Assembly (NCBI GenBank): GCA_002375495.1
Contig: DFLU01000012.1
Location: forward strand, 159,033 to 223,032
DNA from: Flavobacteriaceae bacterium UBA3611
GTDB taxonomy: Bacteria; Bacteroidota; Bacteroidia; Flavobacteriales; Flavobacteriaceae
Reading direction: 5' to 3'
Length of the DNA stretch: 64,000 nt
Part shown: positions 52,641 through 61,270 of the stretch, in pieces
Layout: every line of letters starts with the position of its first letter
Position numbering within the stretch: the stretch's first letter is position 1
Notes under the pieces: model-generated
Seen by the model: only the letters and a program-made list of their open reading frames with translations
What the model was told of the DNA's origin: nothing
The model's database searches: none
Translations under genes and position numbers: made by a program

Positions 52641-52656
52641 TGTTCCACGTGAAACA
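52641..52656. promoter_or_regulatory. parS: parS site 1 (ParB-binding centromere element)
   Basis: TGTTCCACGTGAAACA matches the bacterial parS consensus TGTTNCACGTGAAACA at all 16 positions. It lies between the mnmG stop (52662) and the methyltransferase start (52604). An identical copy lies on the other side of mnmG. ParB would bind here and spread for chromosome segregation. Confidence 0.85.
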
Positions 52657-52661
52657 ACGTT

Positions 52662-54533
52662 CTAACGCCCCATATACACTAACATGACCGAAATATCATT
52701 TGGAGAAACACCGCTTATCCGGCTTGCTTGTGAAACTGTTGTGGGCTGAATCGCTTTTAGCTTTTCTCTTGCTTCGTACGACAGTGATTTCAATTTTGAG
52801 TAGTCGAAATTTTTAGGGATCTTGATACCTTCCAATCGATTCAATTTATCAGCATTATTTTTTTCCTTAGCGATATAGCCCGAATATTTCACTTGGATTT
52901 CGGCTTGTTGTAACTCTTCACGATTGAGTTTATTTTCTTCAACATATTCTGAAACGGCTTCAATCTTTCGCATATCTTCCATGGTAATTTCTGGTCTAGA
53001 AAACACCTTAAACATTTTATCGCTTTGGCCAACCGTAGCAGAATCTTTCGATTTAAGAATCGGGTTGATTTCATTTGGACCTACACTCGTATCTTTAAAG
53101 AACTGAACAAAATTGCTCGATTGTTTTTGTTTCTTTTCCATTTGTTTGAGACGTTCTTCACTAGCCAGGCCAAGCTCAAATGCTTTTGGGGTAAGCCTAA
53201 AATCTGCGTTATCTTGACGCAGTAATGTCCTATATTCTGCCCGTGAAGTAAACATACGATACGGCTCTTCTGTACCCTTTGTAATCAAATCGTCTATCAA
53301 AACACCTATGTACGCTTCGTTTCGTTTTAAGATAATAGGATCTTGTTCGTGTACTTTTAAATGTGCATTAATTCCAGCCATCAATCCTTGTGAAGCAGCT
53401 TCTTCATATCCTGTGGTGCCGTTAATCTGACCAGCAAAATACAATCCGCTAACTAATTTTGTTTCTAAGGTATGTGCTAATTGAGTAGGCGGAAAGTAAT
53501 CATATTCGATAGCGTAACCAGGTCTAAAGAATTTCACATTTTGAAATCCGTCACACTCTTTTAACGCTCGAAACTGAACATCTTCTGGAAGCGATGTGGA
53601 AAAACCATTGATATAATATTCTACGGTATTCCACCCTTCAGGTTCAACAAACAACTGATGCCTGTCCTTATCTGCAAATCGGTTAATCTTATCTTCAATA
53701 GACGGACAATATCTGGGGCCGATACTTTTTATAGCACCATTAAACATGGGCGATCTGTCGAAACCTTCCTTTAGGAGGTCGTGCACTCGATTGCTTGTGT
53801 ACGACATATGGCACGCCCGTTGTTCGGTAAGCGGTTTTGTACTATCTAAGTATGAAAATTTCTGTGGGTCGTCATCTCCTGGCTGTAGAATCATTTTTGA
53901 AAAATCCAAAGACCTACCATCAACTCTTGGGGGTGTTCCCGTTTTCATTCTGCCAGATTCAAACCCTAGATCTACCAAATCTTTTGTAATTCCCGTGGCA
54001 GCTCGTTCACCTGCACGACCCCCTCCAAATTGCTTTTCGCCTATATGAATCAATCCATTTAAAAAAGTTCCATTAGTAAGCACTACACTTTTTGCTCGCA
54101 CCTCTAAGCCCAATGATGTTCGCACACCGACTACACGGTCTCCTTCTGTAATTATTCCAGAAACCATTTCTTGATAAAAGTCTAAGTTTTTGGTTCCTTC
54201 TAGCATATTCCTCCATTCTTCAGCAAAACGCATACGATCGCTTTGTACTCTCGGGCTCCACATTGCAGGACCTTTAGACATATTCAGCATCTTAAACTGA
54301 ATCGCCGATCGGTCTGACACGATTCCGCTATAGCCCCCCATCGCATCGATTTCGCGAACAATCTGTCCTTTTGCAATTCCGCCCATAGCCGGATTACAAG
54401 ACATTTGTGCAATATTCTGAAGGTTCATTGTGATTAGTAGGGTTTTTGAGCCCAAATTAGCCGCTGCAGCCGCCGCTTCAGAACCAGCATGGCCACCACC
54501 CACTACAATAACATCATATTCTTTTTCAAACAT
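52662..54533 (-). CDS. mnmG: tRNA uridine-5-carboxymethylaminomethyl modification enzyme MnmG (GidA)
   Basis: 623 residues, the normal length. FAD-binding GGGHAGSEAAAAAA starts at residue 12. It also shows QMSCNPAMGGIAKGQ near 45, GTFLNGLIHIG near 156, TGTPPRVDGRSLDFSKM near 199, GQINGTTGYEEAASQGL near 368 and FTSRAEYRTLLRQDNAD near 427. With MnmE it modifies the wobble uridine of several tRNAs. The protein is conserved throughout. The gene is bracketed by two identical parS sites: one would lie in its 5' leader and one just past its stop. Confidence 0.96.
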   Translation of the reverse strand: MFEKEYDVIVVGGGHAGSEAAAAAANLGSKTLLITMNLQNIAQMSCNPAMGGIAKGQIVREIDAMGGYSGIVSDRSAIQFKMLNMSKGPAMWSPRVQSDRMRFAEEWRNMLEGTKNLDFYQEMVSGIITEGDRVVGVRTSLGLEVRAKSVVLTNGTFLNGLIHIGEKQFGGGRAGERAATGITKDLVDLGFESGRMKTGTPPRVDGRSLDFSKMILQPGDDDPQKFSYLDSTKPLTEQRACHMSYTSNRVHDLLKEGFDRSPMFNGAIKSIGPRYCPSIEDKINRFADKDRHQLFVEPEGWNTVEYYINGFSTSLPEDVQFRALKECDGFQNVKFFRPGYAIEYDYFPPTQLAHTLETKLVSGLYFAGQINGTTGYEEAASQGLMAGINAHLKVHEQDPIILKRNEAYIGVLIDDLITKGTEEPYRMFTSRAEYRTLLRQDNADFRLTPKAFELGLASEERLKQMEKKQKQSSNFVQFFKDTSVGPNEINPILKSKDSATVGQSDKMFKVFSRPEITMEDMRKIEAVSEYVEENKLNREELQQAEIQVKYSGYIAKEKNNADKLNRLEGIKIPKNFDYSKLKSLSYEAREKLKAIQPTTVSQASRISGVSPNDISVMLVYMGR

Positions 54534-54544
54534 AAAATCAAAAT

Positions 54545-54560
54545 TGTTCCACGTGAAACA
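54545..54560. promoter_or_regulatory. parS: parS site 2 (ParB-binding centromere element)
   Basis: TGTTCCACGTGAAACA, identical to the copy at 52641 and a full consensus match. It is 12 bases upstream of the mnmG ATG and downstream of the mnmG -7 box, so it lies in the transcribed leader. ParB bound here could affect mnmG expression. Confidence 0.85.
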
Positions 54561-54581
54561 TTCCTATTAATTTTTCGGCTG

Positions 54582-54589
54582 CAAATATA
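54582..54589 (-). promoter_or_regulatory. Candidate -7 box for mnmG
   Basis: Reads TATATTTG on the minus strand, an exact TAnnTTTG match, 49 bases before the mnmG ATG. The -33 TTG is not obvious. The predicted transcript would include parS site 2. Confidence 0.4.
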
Positions 54590-54644
54590 CGTAATTATCT
54601 TATAATCAGTAAGTTAAAAGCACAACAAGCTGATAGTCAGGTTA

Positions 54645-55061
54645 CTATATAAAGGTGCGTGCTTCCAGTGCCTTGTCTTCTGCAGTTCTCATAGCTTGTG
54701 CTTCCTGGTCAGATTTATCTTTTAGACCACAGCAATGAAGTATTCCGTGTATCATCACACGGTGTAGTTCGTCACCAAATGATGTGTTGAACTGCTTGGC
54801 ATTGTCTGTAACCCGTTCCGTAGAAATATAGATTTCAGCATGAATTTGTGAACCCAGTGAATTATCAAAAGTGATAATATCAGTTAATGTATCGTGTTGT
54901 AAAAACTGAACATTCAACTTGTGAAGGTAATCGTCATCACAAAAAACATAGGTGATATCGCCTAATTCAAACCCATTGACTTCAATGATGGTCGTGATCC
55001 ATTGTGCAACAGCTACCTGATGGTCCAACTCAAAATCGTTTTCAGAATAAAACTCAATCAT
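54645..55061 (-). CDS. ybeY: Endoribonuclease YbeY (rRNA maturation)
   Basis: 138 residues. The core has FCDDDYLHKLNVQFLQHDTLTD near 45 and HRVMIHGILHCCGLKD near 103. YbeY usually has three metal-binding histidines in HGxLHLxGYDH; here the first two are present, but the third position is Lys-Asp (KD in place of DH). I recall the same form in other Bacteroidota YbeY proteins, so it is probably active. It takes part in 16S rRNA 3'-end processing and ribosome quality control. Its start overlaps the DUF4175 stop by eight bases. Confidence 0.88.
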   Translation of the reverse strand: MIEFYSENDFELDHQVAVAQWITTIIEVNGFELGDITYVFCDDDYLHKLNVQFLQHDTLTDIITFDNSLGSQIHAEIYISTERVTDNAKQFNTSFGDELHRVMIHGILHCCGLKDKSDQEAQAMRTAEDKALEARTFI

Positions 55062-58000
55062 TATCTTCCTTAAAATACTCTTGAACTTTTTCTTTGTATG
55101 CTGGTTTCAACGGAAGTGCTTCCCGGTTTAAAATTTCCGTAGTATTGAAATACTTCTTAACCTCTTCGGGAGTTAAGCGCAGCGTGTTTACATAGTTCCT
55201 GTTGTTCGTAGTAGATTCTCGACGGCTTTCTTGCCCTTGTTCAAAATCTGCCTTGTCTAGCTTCAATAATTCATACTGAAGGTTCAGCATTTTTTCTAAG
55301 GTGCGTTCATTAAATCCTTTGTCTAATAATTGTTGCTCCACCTGTTCCATTTGCCGCAATAAATTACCGCCATTGCCATCTAATCCCTCCTTGCTTAGTT
55401 TGTCCTGTAGCTGTTGTCTTAATTGCTGTTGTTGTTTGAAAATTTCATATAACTCACCGTTCAAATCTTCATTGTATTCGTCGCCATCTTCTCCGTCGCC
55501 ATCATTACCGCCATTTCCGTCCCCATTCTTACCACCTTTACCGTTTCTACCATTCTGCCCATCAGAACCATTGCCTTCGCCAGATTGTCCTTCACCGTTC
55601 TGGCCTTGTCCATTTTCTCCTTCACTGCCTTCACCAGATCCTTGTTCTCCTTTCTTTCCTTGCTTGCCTACTCCTTCTTTCATCGATTCATTCAAGCTTT
55701 CTTGCTTTTTAATAATGTCTGGAAGCTGAAAGCCTTCTCCCTCACCTTCTCCTTCACCCATGCCTTTGCCCTTTCCTTTTCCTTGGCCTTTTCCCTGACC
55801 CATACCTTGCATCTGGTTTTGCATATTATTGAGTACGTCGCTCAATAGAATCGCCAACTCATTGGCCCCCGTTACCGTGTACTGTTGGCTACTGATGCCC
55901 TGACGCATCTGGTTTTCTGCCAATCGCTCTAACGACTTGTCCATATTATAACTTACTTCGGTAAGCGAAGCATTTACCTGCTCGCTAATCATGGGATTGC
56001 GGAGGGAAAGGGAAAAAATACTGTCGTCTATATGTTGAAAGTTTAGTTTTAAATCGTTTTGCTCGTTTAGTTTTTTTCCAAACACCGGATTGCCATAATC
56101 AATGCGTTTAAAATCTTCCATAACGGCTTCCTGCTCGAAAGAAAATACAACCAAATTATCTAAAATCTGTCGCAACATTTCGGCATCCTCTTCCATACTA
56201 TCTCCTTGTGCAGCCTGCATGGCAGCTTGCATCTGAGAACCCATTTGTTTCATTTTCTCTCCAGCCTTCTTCTGATTTTTCTGGGCATCCTGTTTCTTTT
56301 GCTGCCCTAAGTTGTCTGTGGCTTTTTGCTGTTCTTCTTCCACTTCCTGCTCAGTCGATTTGTCCTGGGGGATGTCCATCGGTTCTTGTAAGCCTTCATT
56401 TTCTTTTTGAAGTTCTTGCATCTCTTTTTGATACTCTTCAAACTTCTCGTTTAGGTCTTCTTGCTTTTCTTTGGTGTTTTCGTCTTCGGGGGCTTCAGAA
56501 AGTTTTTCTTGCTCCTCCCCCAACTTGAATATTTCTTCTGCTAATTTTTCTGCTTTTTTGGTCACATAATACCGTTTGGTCAATTCTAGCAGTTGTTCTA
56601 AATTTTTCTCTTGATTCTTGTTCTGCTTTGCGAGCTTTTCAAGTTTTTCGGTAAGCTCTTCTTTTTGAATCTTTTCTTGAAGCTTTTCGAGCTCTTCCAA
56701 CAGCTTTTCATTTTCTTCTAGCCGCTCTTCATTTTCATCTAAGCGCTTTTCCAATTGCTCTTTAAAGGGGTCTTTTTCTTCATTTTCTGGTTGAAAGTTT
56801 TCTAAGTTCTCTTTTAGCTCTTCGGAAAATTTCTTCATCATTTCCTCTTGCTGCTTCTGACGCTTGATGAAGTTTTCCAGCTTCTTTTTATCATTCCAAT
56901 TCAGTTCTTTCTTCTCCTTCTGGATTTTAGAAAGTTCTTCCAGTGCTTTCTCCTGATCTTTTAAATCTTTTAAGGTCTTGTCCATCCCCTTAATCGATTT
57001 ATCCTGATTTTGAAGTTGTTCCTTTTCCACTTCATCTTGGGTAAACTTCTTGAACGAGTACACCCCAGACTTGGTCGATTTATAATTGTGGATAGCATCG
57101 TTATCGAATACCTCAAAATAATACTCATACGCAACTCCTTCTTCAAGCATCAAATTCCCCGGAAAGGTGTACACAAACTGGTCTACCGTAGTTTTATTAA
57201 CCGGCAACACCTCTGTTTCTCGCTGGTTCTCTTCGCCTATCGGATAGTATACAAGGCGTAGTTTGCTCAAGCCATAATCGTCGCTCACACGGCCCAAGAA
57301 GTAGGTTAGTTGGCTGTTTGTGCTGTCCTTTTTGGCCGAAACATCAATTTCTGGGTAAGCGTCCCGAACCACACCAAGTGTAAACGACAAATTCTCGTAA
57401 TCGCGCAAATTCACATTCGAAGTGTTGATGCTGTAATCCAGTTTTTGATATACTGCCTTGTTATAATTAAAATCTTGGTTGCTTTGTTCAAAAAGGTAGG
57501 TAGTGTCTCTAGTTTTCAGTGCCACCTCATCGGTGTTCTTCGTCTGTACGCGCCAAGTAACCCGGGTACCCTCAGGAATGGTTGCATTGCCCGTACTTTT
57601 TAAAACCTCATCACGCTTGCCGGTATATCCAGGGTAATCGAGTTCCATTTCAAAAGCAACAAGGGATGGCGTTTTTACTACCTCCAGCACATATTCTTTG
57701 CTAATGACCTTGTTTGCACTTAGTCTGAAATTGGTAGCTTCGGTAGGTTGGTCGAAGGTATGCTCAAACACCCCCGGAGCAGTTTGTTTCAAATAATAAG
57801 AATCGCCATTATAAATAATACTGGCATTCTCAGGAATGGCCTTTCCTTCTGTTCGTACCTGTACTGTAAACGCCTTGTTTTCTACTGCCGTTAAATTATC
57901 ATTCACCACATAGAAAGAAAAAGGCGCAGGAGGTTCGTAGGCGGTATCATAATTCACCACACGTTCGTAACTACTGCTAAAAGTGCCTTTCTCCCCTAAA

Positions 58001-58503
58001 ACACTAATGAGGACAAATATTAAGATTGGAATGGCAGCGTATTTTAAGTACTTAGCATTCTTTTTAAAATTAACTGCACTTTTAAAAGGAACCGGTTGCA
58101 ACTCATCTGCTTTTTGGTCGATACTCGCGGCCAACAACTCACTCTCCCGATAATTTTGGTTTAGCTGAATCACATTCAGCAGTTTATCACTTACCTGCGG
58201 AAAATGGCTGCCAATAATCTTTGCCGCCTGTTCTTGGGAAATTCCTTGTTGTAACTTGAACAGCTTTGCCAGCGGGATGGCTATAAATCGTACAAACAAC
58301 CCTAGTTCAACAGCGACGAACATCCAGAATAGAAAGGTGCGCCCCATGGGGCTTAGCCATAAAAAATATTCTACCAAAAGGGTAATAAGCAAATAGAGCA
58401 CGCCAATTGCAAAAAATAGAATACTCCCCTTGATCAACTCATTGGTGTAATATTTTTTTATAAATTGTTCCAGCTTTTGCTGAATAATGCTAAATGTGCT
58501 CAT
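55054..58503 (-). CDS. DUF4175 family large membrane-anchored coiled-coil protein
   Basis: 1149 residues. Two membrane segments lie near 22-75 and a third near 150-168. A beta-rich periplasmic region (about 175-480) follows, then a very long charged coiled coil (about 485-760) rich in Glu, Lys and Gln. A second helical domain (about 760-900) leads into a Gly/Gln/Lys/Asn low-complexity tract (about 905-1015) made of GQGKGKG, GEGEG and GNGGNDGDG runs. The C-terminus holds LRQQLQDKL and LLKLDKADFEQGQESRRES. Bacteroidota proteins of this kind are named DUF4175, with no known function. It is probably made before ybeY from one mRNA. The size and layout suggest a scaffold spanning the periplasm. Confidence 0.8.
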   Translation of the reverse strand: MSTFSIIQQKLEQFIKKYYTNELIKGSILFFAIGVLYLLITLLVEYFLWLSPMGRTFLFWMFVAVELGLFVRFIAIPLAKLFKLQQGISQEQAAKIIGSHFPQVSDKLLNVIQLNQNYRESELLAASIDQKADELQPVPFKSAVNFKKNAKYLKYAAIPILIFVLISVLGEKGTFSSSYERVVNYDTAYEPPAPFSFYVVNDNLTAVENKAFTVQVRTEGKAIPENASIIYNGDSYYLKQTAPGVFEHTFDQPTEATNFRLSANKVISKEYVLEVVKTPSLVAFEMELDYPGYTGKRDEVLKSTGNATIPEGTRVTWRVQTKNTDEVALKTRDTTYLFEQSNQDFNYNKAVYQKLDYSINTSNVNLRDYENLSFTLGVVRDAYPEIDVSAKKDSTNSQLTYFLGRVSDDYGLSKLRLVYYPIGEENQRETEVLPVNKTTVDQFVYTFPGNLMLEEGVAYEYYFEVFDNDAIHNYKSTKSGVYSFKKFTQDEVEKEQLQNQDKSIKGMDKTLKDLKDQEKALEELSKIQKEKKELNWNDKKKLENFIKRQKQQEEMMKKFSEELKENLENFQPENEEKDPFKEQLEKRLDENEERLEENEKLLEELEKLQEKIQKEELTEKLEKLAKQNKNQEKNLEQLLELTKRYYVTKKAEKLAEEIFKLGEEQEKLSEAPEDENTKEKQEDLNEKFEEYQKEMQELQKENEGLQEPMDIPQDKSTEQEVEEEQQKATDNLGQQKKQDAQKNQKKAGEKMKQMGSQMQAAMQAAQGDSMEEDAEMLRQILDNLVVFSFEQEAVMEDFKRIDYGNPVFGKKLNEQNDLKLNFQHIDDSIFSLSLRNPMISEQVNASLTEVSYNMDKSLERLAENQMRQGISSQQYTVTGANELAILLSDVLNNMQNQMQGMGQGKGQGKGKGKGMGEGEGEGEGFQLPDIIKKQESLNESMKEGVGKQGKKGEQGSGEGSEGENGQGQNGEGQSGEGNGSDGQNGRNGKGGKNGDGNGGNDGDGEDGDEYNEDLNGELYEIFKQQQQLRQQLQDKLSKEGLDGNGGNLLRQMEQVEQQLLDKGFNERTLEKMLNLQYELLKLDKADFEQGQESRRESTTNNRNYVNTLRLTPEEVKKYFNTTEILNREALPLKPAYKEKVQEYFKEDND

Positions 58504-58593
58504 ATAGATACAGGTAACTACCTCTTAAACTTCGAAAATACAACTTTATTTCATACACAAACCTATCAAAAATAAGTCCAAAAACACGTTAAG

Positions 58594-59640
58594 ATGAAAG
58601 ACTTAAAATATTTAGCGGCGTATTCCATTCCGCTTGCCGCTATTATCGGACTCACATTAGGTGGAAATTGGGCTTTTTTCACCCCCATTTTTGCCTTTAT
58701 CCTCATCCCTATCCTAGAATTATTACTGCCCGTACATACTGAAAATTTAAGCAATGACGAAGCAGCCGAAAAATTAAAAAACCCCCTATTCGATATCCTT
58801 CTATATTTAAACGTGCCTGTTGTTTACGGGATGGTAGGATGGTTTTTATGGAGCCTTAGTTGGGCGTCCTATAACACCGCAGAACTCATCGGGCTCACCT
58901 TTTCGGTTGGAATTGCCGTGGGAAGCAATGGAATTAATGTAGCACACGAGTTGGGGCATAGAAATACCCGTTGGGAAAAAACACTGGCTAAAATATTACT
59001 GTTGCCGGCATTGTATATGCATTTTTATATCGAACATAATTTTGGGCACCACCTAAAAGCTGCCACAGCCGAAGATCCTGCAAGTGCAAAATACAATCAG
59101 ACCGTTTATTCGTTTTGGGTCACATCAATTTTTAGACAGTACACAAGCGCTTGGAAAATTCAACTCGATTTGCTGAAACGTGAAAACCGTTCGTTCTTCA
59201 GTATAAAAAATGATATGCTCTACTACTCCCTGTTACAACTAGCGTATATCGGGATTATTTTCAATTTCTTCGGAATGGTAGCCGCAGGCATTGCCCTTGC
59301 TATCGGACTAACAAGTGCTGTATTGCTCGAGACCATCAACTATATTGAACATTATGGCTTAAGCCGAAATAGATTGGAGAGTGGGCGCTATGAGCGTGTG
59401 CGAGAAGTGCATTCTTGGAATAGTAACCACGTGATGGGCCGTGTTATTTTATACGAATTGACCCGCCACAGCGACCACCACTACAAAACGTCTAAAAAAT
59501 ACCAGATACTCGATTATCATGATGTGAGTCCGCAAATGCCTTTTGGATATCCAACTTCCATGCTGTTATCGTTGGTTCCGCCCTTGTGGTTTTCGATCAT
59601 GAACAAGCGGATTCCCGATGAGATGAAGCCCGCTATTTAA
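58594..59640 (+). CDS. AlkB-type membrane alkane/fatty-acyl hydroxylase
   Basis: 348 residues with about six membrane segments. All histidine boxes of the di-iron AlkB family are visible: HELGHR near residue 117, EHNFGHH near 147, NYIEHYGL near 250 and TRHSDHHYK near 289. It should insert oxygen into a terminal methyl group using electrons from a rubredoxin or ferredoxin. No rubredoxin gene is adjacent, so the electron donor must be encoded elsewhere. It is divergent from DUF4175. The physiological substrate cannot be told. Confidence 0.88.
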   Translation: MKDLKYLAAYSIPLAAIIGLTLGGNWAFFTPIFAFILIPILELLLPVHTENLSNDEAAEKLKNPLFDILLYLNVPVVYGMVGWFLWSLSWASYNTAELIGLTFSVGIAVGSNGINVAHELGHRNTRWEKTLAKILLLPALYMHFYIEHNFGHHLKAATAEDPASAKYNQTVYSFWVTSIFRQYTSAWKIQLDLLKRENRSFFSIKNDMLYYSLLQLAYIGIIFNFFGMVAAGIALAIGLTSAVLLETINYIEHYGLSRNRLESGRYERVREVHSWNSNHVMGRVILYELTRHSDHHYKTSKKYQILDYHDVSPQMPFGYPTSMLLSLVPPLWFSIMNKRIPDEMKPAI

Positions 59641-59680
59641 TTTTTTTTTTTGTAAAAAGAATTGGTCTGTTTACACCCGC

Positions 59681-61180
59681 TTATTCTACTACAATTCTAA
59701 TAGTTTCAGAGGTGTTTGCTGCGGAAATTTCAACCAAATAAACACCTGCCTTTAAATTTTCATTCACTTCAACCTTTTTAGTGTTGAAATATTCTATTTT
59801 CACTACCTGTTTCCCAAGAAGATCGATGATGTTTACTGTAACCAATTCTTGCGCATCGGGGAAATCGATATTGAAAACCCCATTGTTTGGGTTGGGGTAT
59901 AGAATTGGCTTAAATTCAGAGATAAAACTACTTTGTGCCAACACAACGTCATTTCCATAGGTGCGAGCATAACCCCGACTTTGTCCGTAAAGATTACTGC
60001 CTAACGCACCAGTGATTAGTATGTCGCCTTCGGCATTAAGATCTAGTGACAAACCAAAAAATTCATTTGCTTGTGTTCCAACCAACACCTCATCGATAGG
60101 GGTCCAATTTCCATTTTCGAATTGAAAAGAAGAGACACTTCCGTTATCAAAACCATTATTGTCACCTACTATTAGTCTGTTGCCATCAGAATTCAAGGCA
60201 AGTGTAACGCCAAAATTTCTATTGTTCTCATTACCGTCAATATCTGAACCCCGTTGTGTCCAATTAGACCCATCAAATTGAAATACTCGTACTTGGCCTT
60301 CTTGAAACCCGAAAACATTGTGCAATCTTGATCCAATTGCCAGTATATTTCCTTCATTATTAAAGCTTAAAGGGTTTGCCCCTTGTTCTACGGTGCCGCC
60401 CATGCGGTCTCCTGACTCTTGACCAAATAAGTCGTTACCTTGCTGAATCCAATTGTTTCCTTGAAGTGAATAAATCTTAACTTTCCCAGCATCAATTGCT
60501 CCTTCATCATTTTGGGGTGCGCTAATAGCAATGTTGTCCCCAATTCCATTCATTGCCACAGCCGTTCCAAATCGATCGCCATTTGCAAATCCTTCAAGGC
60601 GATTTCCCAACAATACCCACTCATCAGATTGAAGCTCATAGGCCTCTGCATATCCCTTCATCGAAGTAGCAGAGTTTCCCTGCGTAGCCCCAATCAGAAT
60701 TCGATCTCCGGAATTGTTGATATCGATAGAATTTCCGAAGAGATCACCTTCATCATTTCCTAAAATTGTACTTCCTAACTGTACCCAGTCAGCTCCTTGT
60801 AATTCAAAAACACGTACGCCCCCAACATTAACTTGTCCGCTAATATTATGTAATCTTGAGCTAAAAATGAGTCGGTCTCCAGAAGCATTGAATTTGATAG
60901 TTCCAGATGAAATGTTATCAGCGGGTAATCCTGATATTTCATTGCCAAATTGCACCCACGAATTACCTTGTAAGTTAAAGAATCTCACCTTTCCTAATGG
61001 GCTAAGATCGTCCAAAGCATCAAAAACCGCGATTCGGTTGCCTTGATCGTTTATGGTGACAGAAGTTCCTGTAAAGTCAAAGTCGTTTTCACCTTGAATA
61101 TCATTTCCCACCTGCTCCCATTGGCCAAAACTGAAAGTAGAAAACATTATAAGGGCTCCTAAAAGTAACCTTTTTTGCAT
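59681..61180 (-). CDS. T9SS-secreted FG-GAP-like repeat protein
   Basis: 499 residues from the ATG at 61180; an upstream ATG at 61252 would place 24 polar residues before the signal peptide. The signal peptide ends at FSFGQ. Seven or eight repeats of about 50 residues follow the pattern W.Q.G..I.G...GD.FG.S..L...G.RI.IG......G, as in beta-propellers of the FG-GAP type. The last 75 residues are a type A sorting domain (LYPNPNNGVFNIDFP, ending IRIVVE). It is probably displayed on the cell surface. Confidence 0.8.
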   Translation of the reverse strand: MQKRLLLGALIMFSTFSFGQWEQVGNDIQGENDFDFTGTSVTINDQGNRIAVFDALDDLSPLGKVRFFNLQGNSWVQFGNEISGLPADNISSGTIKFNASGDRLIFSSRLHNISGQVNVGGVRVFELQGADWVQLGSTILGNDEGDLFGNSIDINNSGDRILIGATQGNSATSMKGYAEAYELQSDEWVLLGNRLEGFANGDRFGTAVAMNGIGDNIAISAPQNDEGAIDAGKVKIYSLQGNNWIQQGNDLFGQESGDRMGGTVEQGANPLSFNNEGNILAIGSRLHNVFGFQEGQVRVFQFDGSNWTQRGSDIDGNENNRNFGVTLALNSDGNRLIVGDNNGFDNGSVSSFQFENGNWTPIDEVLVGTQANEFFGLSLDLNAEGDILITGALGSNLYGQSRGYARTYGNDVVLAQSSFISEFKPILYPNPNNGVFNIDFPDAQELVTVNIIDLLGKQVVKIEYFNTKKVEVNENLKAGVYLVEISAANTSETIRIVVE

Positions 61181-61212
61181 CTTTTTAATTTTCGGCGAAG
61201 ATAACAAATTCA

Positions 61213-61243
61213 TTGAATAGCTATTGCAGTTTCTGTACCTTTG
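61213..61243 (+). promoter_or_regulatory. Promoter of gltX
   Basis: TTG (61213-61215), a 20-base spacer and TACCTTTG (61236-61243), 27 bases before the gltX ATG at 61271. The same -7 octamer as tatA. Confidence 0.6.
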
Positions 61244-61270
61244 CAACCGCATCTAAAATAAAGAGAAGCT

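Noticed and set aside
52600..54650. A full replication origin beside the parS sites
   Set aside because: I saw no cluster of DnaA boxes (TTATNCACA) and no dnaA or parAB genes; only proximity is suggested.
55458..55830. Repeat-rich stretch as a possible CRISPR or tandem repeat
   Set aside because: Repeats are short, irregular and in frame with the DUF4175 protein; there is no fixed repeat-spacer unit.
55301..55848. Pro/Ser/Phe-rich plus-strand frames opposite DUF4175
   Set aside because: They are mirror images of the Gly/Gln/Lys low-complexity tract and have no independent start signal or domain.
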